Shown here: in pieces, positions 1 to 5,321 of the stretch
How the letters are laid out: each line of letters opens with the position of its first letter
Position numbering within the stretch: position 1 is the first letter of the stretch
Source of the DNA: DASXYU01 sp036502295
GTDB taxonomy: Bacteria; Actinomycetota; Actinomycetes; Mycobacteriales; Jatrophihabitantaceae
Reading direction: 5' to 3'
Length of the DNA stretch: 5,321 bases
Assembly: GCA_036502295.1 (NCBI GenBank)
Contig: DASXYU010000124.1
Span: 1-5,321 of the forward strand
Notes under the pieces: model-generated
Database searches by the model: none
Seen by the model: the letters and a program-made list of their open reading frames with translations, nothing else
What the model was told of the DNA's origin: nothing
Program-made: the position numbers and the translations under genes

Positions 1-827
1 GTGATCGAGGACGGGTTGAGGGTCGCCGGACCGGGCAGCAGCCAGAAGATGATGATCGTCACGATCATCACCACGTTGTTCAGCACCGAGGACCAGGCGC
101 CAGGGCCGTAGCTGTGGCGCACATTGAGGACGGCCATGAGCATCGCGCCGAGGCCGTAGAAGAAGATCTCCGGCAGCAGCAGCGTCGCGAGCAGACTCGT
201 CAGCGAGCGTTGGTCACCATCGGGTACGAATCCCGCCGCCAGCAACGGCGCGCAGAGGACGGCCAGCAGGGTGAGGGTGGCGAGCGCCACGGTCGCGATC
301 GACATGAGGCGCTGTGCGTAGGCGACCCCGTCGTCCTCGTCGCGCTCCTGGGCGCCGACGAGTAGTGGGACGAAGACGCTGGAGAGAACGCCGCCGAGTA
401 AGAGTTCGTAGACCATGTTCGGGAAGTTGTTCGCCGAGTTGTAGGCGTCACCGACGCCGAAGACACCCAGCGCCGCGACGAGCAGGCTGCTGCGCAGGAA
501 GCCAGTGATCCGGCTGATAAGACTTGCGATCGCCATCGTCCGGCTGTCGTGCAGCAGCTGCTCCGATCCGCGTGCCTCGGCGGCGGCAGCGACGCCCGCC
601 GACTCGAGGTCCGCCTGCTCGTCGTGTTGTGGTCCGGTGGTGAGTGGCGGCACGCCCGCAGGCGCCGGTCCTTTGACCCGCTTGCCCCGTCGTCCGACAT
701 AGACCGGGGTCGACCAGAGTACGTCGAGGGGCGAGCCGTGATCGGCCGGGAGCTGGAACGAGGCGGTGAATGACCCGGCTGTGTGCAGGGAAGGCGTACT
801 CCAGTCGTCCTCGTTCGGGTGGCTCAC
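1..827 (-). CDS. murJ: Lipid II flippase MurJ (MviN family), N-terminal part, cut by window edge
   Basis: MurJ moves lipid II, the lipid-linked peptidoglycan precursor, across the cytoplasmic membrane. My minus-strand translation from GTG 827 gives 275 codons with no stop before the window edge. The MOP-superfamily core begins near residue 98. SRITGFLR (105-112) matches the first-helix SRxxGFxR motif, with R106 and R112 at the positions of E. coli R18 and R24. GDAYNSANNFPN (126-137) matches the second-helix region, and YELLLGGVLSSVFVP (140-154) follows. Further hydrophobic segments lie at about 175-200, 208-234 and 248-265. The positions of E. coli R52 and E57 are Y140 and G145 here, and a YELLLGG sequence is usual in actinobacterial homologues. 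Residues 1-95 form a hydrophilic cytoplasmic extension. The GTG overlaps the stop codon of the DUF6049 gene (GTGA) and has an AGGAAG ribosome-binding site 6 bases upstream. Family assignment is firm. Whether a C-terminal pseudokinase-like domain exists, as in mycobacteria, cannot be seen. Confidence 0.95.
   Translation of the reverse strand, partial: MSHPNEDDWSTPSLHTAGSFTASFQLPADHGSPLDVLWSTPVYVGRRGKRVKGPAPAGVPPLTTGPQHDEQADLESAGVAAAAEARGSEQLLHDSRTMAIASLISRITGFLRSSLLVAALGVFGVGDAYNSANNFPNMVYELLLGGVLSSVFVPLLVGAQERDEDDGVAYAQRLMSIATVALATLTLLAVLCAPLLAAGFVPDGDQRSLTSLLATLLLPEIFFYGLGAMLMAVLNVRHSYGPGAWSSVLNNVVMIVTIIIFWLLPGPATLNPSSI
50..70. repeat. Perfect 10-bp inverted repeat inside murJ
   Basis: TGATGATCGT (50-59) and ACGATCATCA (61-70) are exact reverse complements around the single base C60. 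They lie in murJ codons for M254-I-V-T-I-I, part of a membrane helix. Alternating ATC, GTG and ACG codons favour such symmetry, so an operator role is doubtful; the symmetry itself is certain. Confidence 0.4.
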
Positions 828-3016
828 AACTCGCTTCCTACTGGCTCCGGCTCGGGATGCGTCGCAGGCGCACCCGGGGTGGGGCCGCGGCCGCGTCGTA
901 GTCGGCGGTAGAGCCGGAAGACGAAGGCGAGCGCGAGGACGCCCCCGGCGCCCCACATGATCACCTCACCGATGTCGCCGAGGGCGGTGCTGCGTACCGA
1001 GAGGACGAGCGGTGTGCCGAGCTGCTGGCTGCCTCCGTCGGTTGTCGTGGCGGGGGCGGTGAGGACGACCTGCACTTTGATCCGCCCGACCCGATCCAGG
1101 TGTACGGGCACGTGCAGCGGCAGGCGTCCTCGCGGGGGAATGGTCTGGATTCCGATGTCCGACGCGGTGAAGCCCGGCAGATCGCCCACGGTCTGGAACG
1201 TGAGGCGCACCTGCACCGTCTTGTCGAGCGTGTTCTCGATGGTGATCGGCAGCGGTGAGTCGTTCGAGCCGAGCGTGTAGCTACCGTCAGTGGGAACGAC
1301 GAGCTTGATCGCGTCGGTGAGCGCCTCGATCCTGCCGGCGACGGTCCCAGTGGCCGTGTCCAACGTGCTCGGGGACGTCTGCCATTGCGCGGACGCCAGG
1401 CGCTGGACGGCATCGGGGACGTCACCGAGCAGGTTGCCCACCGTCGCCGGGTCGGTGAAGAGGCTGCTCAGCGCAGGTTGTGACGAGGTCGCGGCGCGAA
1501 TGGCCTCGATAGTTTTCGTGGGCAGGCCGGGCGCTCCCTTGTCGCTCAACGTCGCGTGGACCTGCGCGGTGTAGGCGCCGCGAGCGGCTAGGAGTGGCAG
1601 CGGCTGTGACCACGCGGTCTTCGCTGTGGCGAGGATCGTGGCGATTGCCGCAGTCGGCTCAGGGTCGAGGTTGGCCGGCGGAAGCATGAGGACGTCGTGC
1701 GAGGTAGTCGGGTCGATGACAGAGGTGAGCGCCAGCTGCGAGACGAGCCTCGGCAGGACGGACGTCCCGGGCCCGCCGACGCTCAAGGCGCCGGGAAGCA
1801 GCGTCGCGATGGTGGCCGGTGTGCTGAAGGCCGTGAGGTCGGTGGCTCCGGCGCTCACCAGCGCGGGGGAACCCGATGTCCGTGTCTTCAGTGCGGAGCT
1901 GCTCAGCAGCAACGTGCCAACCCCTTGGGCAGCCAACCGTTGAGCCGTCGCAGCGCTCACCACGCCGTCGGCGGGCCAGGCGACTGCCGTATTGCCGACG
2001 TGTCCGGCGAGGGCGGCGCCGACCCTCACCTGCATCGCGGGGGGCAACGCGGTCTGCCAGGTGAGGTCGTCGGCAGTGAGGGCATCGACATCGGGGTTTG
2101 CGAAGGGAGTGAGGGCGAGTTCCATTCCAGGTGCGGCGAGGACGTGCTGCAGTCGAGTCAGCCAGGCCGTGGCAGCCATCTTTCCGGTGCCGGGGACGGG
2201 AGTGCCAGCCGATGTCTGCACCTGATAGCTGGTCGACATCACCGCTAGTTCGTCGATGAGCTCTGGGTCGACCAACAACGTCATCGGCACCTGTGCGTCG
2301 ACCATCTCAGCCACCGAGAGCAAACGGTCCAGGCGTCCGCCGCTGCTGATCGAGGCCACCAGGTCGTCATCGGTGAAGACCGTGTCGGAGGTGAGGCGGT
2401 GGGGTCGTTCGAGCAGCGGCCAGACCCAGGTCACCTGCGTGGGTGCGGGGACGTTCTGGAAGGCGGGCAGGTAGGTCTGGGTGGCGCCGAGTTCGACCGT
2501 CGACCCGTCGCTCGCCGTGGTCTGCGCAGCGATCACGATCGGGTAGATGGCGGCATCCGCGCAGATGCAGAGGCCTGCATGGTCCACGGTTCCGCTCACG
2601 GTAGGAATGCTGACCTGGGTGCTCTGTCCGATAGCCAATGTCGGGACGACGATCGGGGCGTCCTCTGGGCCTTGCACGGCGGCGGGCAGCTGTGGCACAG
2701 GTGGTTGCTTTGCGGCGAGTTCGGTGTTGAACACGGACTGGGTAGTGATTGGGTCACCCCGCGTCGCCGTCACGGTCATGTTCGTCAGATCGACGTTGCC
2801 AAGGTTCTTCAGCGAGACCGTGAAGGTGAGCGGCTGCATCTGCGCTTCGGCCAGCGGGGTGGTGGGTGAGACGCTGATGACGCTGACGGCCACACTGCCG
2901 GCCGCCGGGTCGGCCGCCTGCGCTGACGGTGCGAAACCGAGACCAGTTGCCCCGATTAGCAGGGCCAACGCTACGCAGGCGCTGCGCGAAGCCAGACGGA
3001 GTTCAGTCCAGCTCAT
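824..3016 (-). CDS. DUF6049 family secreted, membrane-anchored protein of unknown function
   Basis: This 730-residue protein corresponds to mycobacterial Rv3909, encoded beside murJ in many actinobacteria; its function is not established. Residues 1-34 form a signal peptide: a short basic start, a hydrophobic core at about 12-28, and an SAQA cleavage site before ADP. Residues 40-145 resemble an Ig-like beta domain. Residues 197-450 hold the most family-like motifs: WVWPLLERPHRL (197-208), TLLVDPELIDEL (246-257) and LTPFANPDVDAL (302-313), which recall a polysaccharide-deacetylase or glycoside-hydrolase barrel (my inference). Residues 578-675 look like a second beta-sandwich. A single helix at 682-702, followed by RLYRRLRRGRGP and a Pro/Glu-rich tail, anchors it with the bulk outside. 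The start is chosen because ATG 3016 overlaps the NUDIX stop (ATGA) and is followed directly by the signal peptide. An upstream ATG at 3109 would add 31 mostly basic residues and overlap the NUDIX gene by 97 bases. C150 and C152 are the only cysteines after the signal peptide. Confidence 0.88.
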   Translation of the reverse strand: MSWTELRLASRSACVALALLIGATGLGFAPSAQAADPAAGSVAVSVISVSPTTPLAEAQMQPLTFTVSLKNLGNVDLTNMTVTATRGDPITTQSVFNTELAAKQPPVPQLPAAVQGPEDAPIVVPTLAIGQSTQVSIPTVSGTVDHAGLCICADAAIYPIVIAAQTTASDGSTVELGATQTYLPAFQNVPAPTQVTWVWPLLERPHRLTSDTVFTDDDLVASISSGGRLDRLLSVAEMVDAQVPMTLLVDPELIDELAVMSTSYQVQTSAGTPVPGTGKMAATAWLTRLQHVLAAPGMELALTPFANPDVDALTADDLTWQTALPPAMQVRVGAALAGHVGNTAVAWPADGVVSAATAQRLAAQGVGTLLLSSSALKTRTSGSPALVSAGATDLTAFSTPATIATLLPGALSVGGPGTSVLPRLVSQLALTSVIDPTTSHDVLMLPPANLDPEPTAAIATILATAKTAWSQPLPLLAARGAYTAQVHATLSDKGAPGLPTKTIEAIRAATSSQPALSSLFTDPATVGNLLGDVPDAVQRLASAQWQTSPSTLDTATGTVAGRIEALTDAIKLVVPTDGSYTLGSNDSPLPITIENTLDKTVQVRLTFQTVGDLPGFTASDIGIQTIPPRGRLPLHVPVHLDRVGRIKVQVVLTAPATTTDGGSQQLGTPLVLSVRSTALGDIGEVIMWGAGGVLALAFVFRLYRRLRRGRGPTPGAPATHPEPEPVGSEL
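834..839 (-). promoter_or_regulatory. Shine-Dalgarno site of murJ (AGGAAG)
   Basis: AGGAAG on the minus strand lies 6 bases before GTG 827, inside the last codons of the DUF6049 gene. It is the best ribosome-binding site in the window. It supports GTG 827 as the murJ start even though the recognisable flippase core begins only about 97 codons later. Confidence 0.7.
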
Positions 3017-3537
3017 GCAGAGTCCGCCAGCAGCCGTCCTGCGGTATCGATGAGCCCGCGCTCGTCGGGGTACGCCAGCTGGGCGGAGATTTCGGAGAGT
3101 GGCACCCACGCCACCTCGGTGACCTCGATGTCGGCATCCGAGAGTTCCCCGCCGACTGCACGCATCAGGTAGTGCTGAACCGTCTTGTGGATGCGGCGTC
3201 CTTCGGCGACGAACCAGAAGTCGATGGTGCCGAGTTCGGCGAGGATCTCACCGGCGATGCCGGTCTCTTCCTCGACCTCACGGACGGCGGCCTGCTCCGG
3301 GGTTTCCCCGACCTCGATGTGCCCCTTCGGCAGCGACCACAACAACCGTCCGCGGCGGTCGGTGCGCCCGATGAGGGCCCCGCGTGGAACTTCTCCTGCG
3401 AGGTCGACGACGAGTCCGCCCGCGCTGAACTCATCAACCTGCTGCAGGTGGGCGCCGCCTTGTCGCCTCGGTGTGCCCCGCCTTTTGCCGGTCTGTCGTG
3501 TCCAGCGGCCGGACCGGTCTCCCGAGCCACGTGCCAT
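3013..3537 (-). CDS. NUDIX hydrolase, MutT4-like
   Basis: NUDIX enzymes cleave nucleoside diphosphates linked to another group, typically damaged nucleotides or dinucleoside polyphosphates, using divalent metal. The protein has 174 residues. The NUDIX box is complete at 72-94, G-x5-E-x7-RE-U-x-EE-x-G-U, running from GHIEVGE to REVEEETGI, with metal-binding E87, E90 and E91. Family-typical flanks are DEFSAGGLVVD (35-45), LLWSLPKG (65-72), FWFVAEGRRIHKTVQHYLM (107-125) and the acidic stretch ELSDADIEV (131-139). Residues 1-33 are a basic, Arg-rich, probably disordered tail. A similar tail occurs, as I recall, in mycobacterial MutT4 (Rv3908), which has the same neighbours. No good alternative start codon lies between residue 1 and the catalytic domain. 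It is first in a likely three-gene operon and shares 4 bases with the DUF6049 gene. The exact substrate cannot be read from the sequence. Confidence 0.92.
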   Translation of the reverse strand: MARGSGDRSGRWTRQTGKRRGTPRRQGGAHLQQVDEFSAGGLVVDLAGEVPRGALIGRTDRRGRLLWSLPKGHIEVGETPEQAAVREVEEETGIAGEILAELGTIDFWFVAEGRRIHKTVQHYLMRAVGGELSDADIEVTEVAWVPLSEISAQLAYPDERGLIDTAGRLLADSA

Positions 3538-3540
3538 GCT

Positions 3541-3550
3541 CCCTAGGGTA
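3541..3550. promoter_or_regulatory. Candidate divergent, overlapping -10 elements of the NUDIX and cca genes
   Basis: The gap between the divergent starts is 17 bases. It contains the perfect palindrome CCCTAGGG (3541-3548) followed by TA. On the plus strand TAGGGT (3544-3549) fits the actinobacterial -10 pattern TANNNT and the Streptomyces-type TAGRRT. On the minus strand the same bases read TACCCT (3550-3545), also TANNNT. Normal -10 spacing would put transcription starts near 3556 (plus) and 3538 (minus), within about 2 bases of each start codon, which suggests leaderless mRNAs. Alternatively AGGG on each strand acts as a ribosome-binding site: 6 bases before GTG 3555, but only 3 before ATG 3537. 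I see no convincing -35 box on either side. Confidence 0.4.
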
Positions 3551-3554
3551 ACCA

Positions 3555-4970
3555 GTGATGACTCTGCCAGCTGACCTTGTTCCCATCTCGCCGCCGACCG
3601 CGTCGCTCGGTCGCGCTTTCGCGGCCGCAGGATTCGAGCTGCACCTCGTAGGTGGCTCGATACGCGACGCGCTGTTGGGTCGGATCGCGCCTGAGGCCGA
3701 CCTCGACCTCACCACCAACGCCCACCCCGAACAGGTACTGAGCCTCCTCGAAGGCATCGCAGAGGCGACGTGGACCACCGGGATCGACTTCGGCACGGTC
3801 GGTGCGCGCGTCGATGGTGCCACCTTCGAAATCACCACTTTCCGCGCCGACAGGTACGACCGTGTCAGCCGCAACCCTGAGGTGAGCTTCGGCGACAACC
3901 TCGCCGACGACTTGATGCGGCGTGACTACACGATGAACGCGATGGCGCTGTCGGTGACCGGCGATGCCACCTTCACCGACCTATTCGGTGGCCTGGCCGA
4001 CCTCGCCCGTGGCGAACTCCGCACTCCCGCGACTCCTGAGGAGTCCTTCGCGGACGATCCGCTGCGGATGCTGCGTGCCGCCCGATTCGTCTCCACCCTC
4101 CGCCTCCGGCCCGCGCCCGACGTCCTCGCCGCCATGACGGCGATGGCCGGCGAACTGGCACGTATCACCGCTGAACGGGTGCAGGCCGAACTCGCGAAGT
4201 TGCTGCTCGGCGCGAATCCACGCGGCGGACTCGAGGTGCTGGTGAATACCGGCCTCGCCGACGTCATCCTGCCCGAACTGTCGGGGCTGAAGATGACCGT
4301 CGATGAGCACGGCCAGCACAAGGACGTCTACGCCCACACGCTGCAGGTGCTCGATCAGGCGATCGCGCTGGAGGACGAGCCGGATCTCGTCCTGCGGATG
4401 GCTGCGCTGCTACACGACATCGGCAAGCCCGCCACCCGCGCCTTCGCCGACGGAGGACGGGTGAGTTTCCACCACCATGAGGTGGTCGGTGCCCGTATGG
4501 CGCGCAAGCGACTGAAGGATCTCCGCTTCAGTAAGCAGGTCATCGAGGACGTCGGCCAGCTCGTCTTCCTGCACCTTCGCTTCTACGGCTACCGCACCGG
4601 GGAGTGGACCGACTCGGCGGTGCGGCGCTACGTTGTCGATGCCGGCCCGCTCCTGCCACGGCTGCACAAACTCGTGCGCTCAGATGTCACCACTCGCAAC
4701 GTCCGCAAGGCGAAGGCCCTCTCGGAGGCATACGACACGCTCGAAGCGCGCATCGCGGAGCTGCAGGAGCAGGAAGAGTTGGAGGCGGTCCGTCCCGACC
4801 TCGACGGCAACGAGATCATGCGGCTGCTGGAGATCGGCCCCGGCCCGCTGGTGGGGAAGGCCTACAAGCACCTACTCGCCCTTCGGATGGAGCGGGGTCC
4901 GCTCGATCACGAGACGGCGGTCGAGGAGCTGCGCCGTTGGTACGCGAACCAGGCAGACGTCGACACGTAG
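3555..4970 (+). CDS. cca: CCA tRNA nucleotidyltransferase (class II, with HD domain)
   Basis: The enzyme adds or repairs the 3'-terminal CCA of tRNAs from CTP and ATP without a template; the mycobacterial orthologue is called pcnA (Rv3907c). The 471-residue product is full length. The nucleotidyltransferase head has LVGGSIRDALLG (31-42) and the catalytic carboxylates D49 and D51 in ADLDLTT. Next come the RRDYTMNAM motif (122-130), which lies in the nucleotide-selecting region, and the DPLRMLRAARF motif (168-178). A C-terminal HD domain is intact, with H261, H287-D288 in ALLHDIGKP, the FHHHE motif (305-309) and D377. HD domains in such enzymes can carry metal-dependent phosphohydrolase activity. 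Class II bacterial enzymes can be CCA-adding or poly(A) polymerases; actinobacterial context favours CCA addition. GTG 3555 and ATG 3558 are adjacent and either could be the start; residues are numbered from GTG. It diverges from the NUDIX gene and converges on the MFS gene, overlapping its 3' end. Confidence 0.95.
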   Translation: MMTLPADLVPISPPTASLGRAFAAAGFELHLVGGSIRDALLGRIAPEADLDLTTNAHPEQVLSLLEGIAEATWTTGIDFGTVGARVDGATFEITTFRADRYDRVSRNPEVSFGDNLADDLMRRDYTMNAMALSVTGDATFTDLFGGLADLARGELRTPATPEESFADDPLRMLRAARFVSTLRLRPAPDVLAAMTAMAGELARITAERVQAELAKLLLGANPRGGLEVLVNTGLADVILPELSGLKMTVDEHGQHKDVYAHTLQVLDQAIALEDEPDLVLRMAALLHDIGKPATRAFADGGRVSFHHHEVVGARMARKRLKDLRFSKQVIEDVGQLVFLHLRFYGYRTGEWTDSAVRRYVVDAGPLLPRLHKLVRSDVTTRNVRKAKALSEAYDTLEARIAELQEQEELEAVRPDLDGNEIMRLLEIGPGPLVGKAYKHLLALRMERGPLDHETAVEELRRWYANQADVDT

Positions 4971-5321
4971 AGCGCCGCGACCACGAGGACGGCGGTGGGT
5001 GCGTGCCCGTCCTCGGGCAGGATGAGGCTCACCAGTGCGGCGGCCACCACGAGGGCGATGTTGAAGAGCGCGTCGTAGAAGGCGAAGACACGTCCGCGGT
5101 ACCGGTCGTCGACGTCGCGCTGCACGGTGGTGTCGACGCAGAGTTTCACGCCTTGGGAGCTGAGGCTGGTGAGGACGAACCCGAACGGGACGAGCCAGAT
5201 CCGGTACGGCAGGAAGAAGACGAGCTGCACGGCTGCGCTGGAGGCGATGAGCAACACCGACCAGCGATGCATGCCGATCCCCCGGATGGCGCTCGGCGTG
5301 ATGAAGGCGGCGAGCGCGCCG
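4907..5321 (-). CDS. Major facilitator superfamily transporter, C-terminal part, cut by window edge
   Basis: The minus-strand frame stays open from the right edge to TGA at 4907-4909 and gives 137 residues. They contain the end of one helix (AAFITPSAI), then hydrophobic helices at VLLIASSAAVQLVFFLPY, WLVPFGFVLTSLSS, IALVVAAALVSLIL and TAVLVVAALYVSTSAWF. Between the second and third lies a polar loop, VQRDVDDRYRGRVFAFYDALFN. Its RGRVFA sequence is typical of the cytoplasmic loop before the last two helices of MFS exporters. This fits helices 8 to 12 of a 12-helix transporter with a short charged tail. The internal ATG at 5272 is not the start, because the frame continues upstream with in-frame hydrophobic sequence. 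Substrate is unknown; drug or metabolite export is possible but not shown. The last 20 codons and the stop overlap the end of cca on the opposite strand. Confidence 0.85.
   Translation of the reverse strand, partial: GALAAFITPSAIRGIGMHRWSVLLIASSAAVQLVFFLPYRIWLVPFGFVLTSLSSQGVKLCVDTTVQRDVDDRYRGRVFAFYDALFNIALVVAAALVSLILPEDGHAPTAVLVVAALYVSTSAWFAYQRRSSSTAVS
4984..5015 (+). terminator. Candidate hairpin terminator downstream of cca, without a U tract
   Basis: CGAGGACGG (4984-4992) and CCGTCCTCG (5007-5015) form a perfect 9-bp stem with 7 G-C pairs around a 14-base loop. It starts 13 bases after the cca stop codon, the usual place for a terminator. No T-run follows on the plus strand. Such U-less hairpins have been proposed as terminators in high-GC actinobacteria, but the evidence is weaker than for classical ones. 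The stem lies inside the MFS coding sequence, so it may be only a by-product of codon use. Confidence 0.3.

Noticed and set aside
200..700. Minus-strand open frame of 166 codons within the murJ region
   Set aside because: Its product is Arg/Ser/Pro-rich low-complexity sequence, typical of a GC-rich shadow frame. The neighbouring frame gives an unmistakable MurJ N-terminus over the same bases.
1697..2248. Plus-strand open frame of 183 codons, Gly/Arg-rich
   Set aside because: It is the antisense shadow of the DUF6049 gene; its composition follows from complementary GC-rich codons.
3017..3109. Longer DUF6049 start at ATG 3109
   Set aside because: It would place 31 mostly basic residues before a clear signal peptide and overlap the NUDIX gene by 97 bases. 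ATG 3016 gives the ATGA overlap and a normal signal peptide.
2929..3546. Plus-strand open frame of 205 codons opposite the NUDIX gene
   Set aside because: It is antisense to the NUDIX gene and the DUF6049 start, has no recognisable domain or ribosome-binding site, and the opposite strand carries a perfect NUDIX box.
3434..3898. Minus-strand open frame of 154 codons opposite the start of cca
   Set aside because: It runs antisense through conserved catalytic motifs of the CCA enzyme and its product resembles no family.
4907..5272. Treating the MFS frame as a complete 121-residue gene from ATG 5272
   Set aside because: The frame continues to the window edge with in-frame hydrophobic sequence (ALAAFITPSAI), and four helices alone would not make an MFS transporter. 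It is the end of a longer gene.
1..5321. Hidden accessory element: phage or defence genes, insertion sequence, CRISPR, tRNA or attachment site
   Set aside because: Every base except a 17-base gap belongs to a conserved housekeeping or transporter gene, codon use looks uniform, and no direct repeats, tRNA-like folds or transposase motifs were seen.

Overview
The window comes from a high-GC actinobacterium (Actinomycetota). The best evidence is gene order: the set murJ / DUF6049 envelope protein / MutT4-type NUDIX hydrolase on one strand, diverging from an actinobacterial CCA tRNA nucleotidyltransferase, is the conserved arrangement near the chromosome origin in mycobacteria (Rv3910-Rv3909-Rv3908 against Rv3907c) and many other actinobacteria. 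Strong GC bias at third codon positions, GTG starts and 4-base stop/start overlaps fit the same group. The sequence alone does not let me name a genus.

Layout, left to right. (1) 1-827, minus strand: the first 275 codons of the lipid II flippase MurJ; the gene runs off the left edge. (2) 824-3016, minus: a 730-residue secreted, membrane-anchored DUF6049 protein. (3) 3013-3537, minus: a 174-residue NUDIX hydrolase with a perfect NUDIX box. (4) 3538-3554: a 17-base divergent gap that holds a small palindrome and two overlapping, oppositely oriented -10-like hexamers. (5) 3555-4970, plus: a full-length CCA tRNA nucleotidyltransferase with an HD domain. (6) 4907-5321, minus: the C-terminal 137 residues of an MFS transporter whose 3' end overlaps that of the CCA gene by 64 bases. 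A 9-bp-stem hairpin lies just beyond the CCA stop codon.

How the genes work together: the three minus-strand genes look like one operon (NUDIX, then DUF6049, then murJ), joined by ATGA and GTGA overlaps that suggest translational coupling. The last two concern the cell envelope. MurJ flips lipid II for peptidoglycan synthesis, and the DUF6049 protein is exported and anchored by a C-terminal helix. The first is a cytoplasmic nucleotide-processing enzyme. The divergent cca gene matures tRNA 3' ends. The MFS gene appears unrelated.

Apart from the 17-base gap the window is coding throughout. I see no RNA genes, mobile elements, CRISPR arrays or signs of horizontal transfer. It is a conserved housekeeping region and I do not see a hidden new system in it. 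The points most worth a second look are the compact divergent promoter, the uncharacterised DUF6049 protein beside MurJ, and the 64-base convergent overlap with its embedded hairpin.
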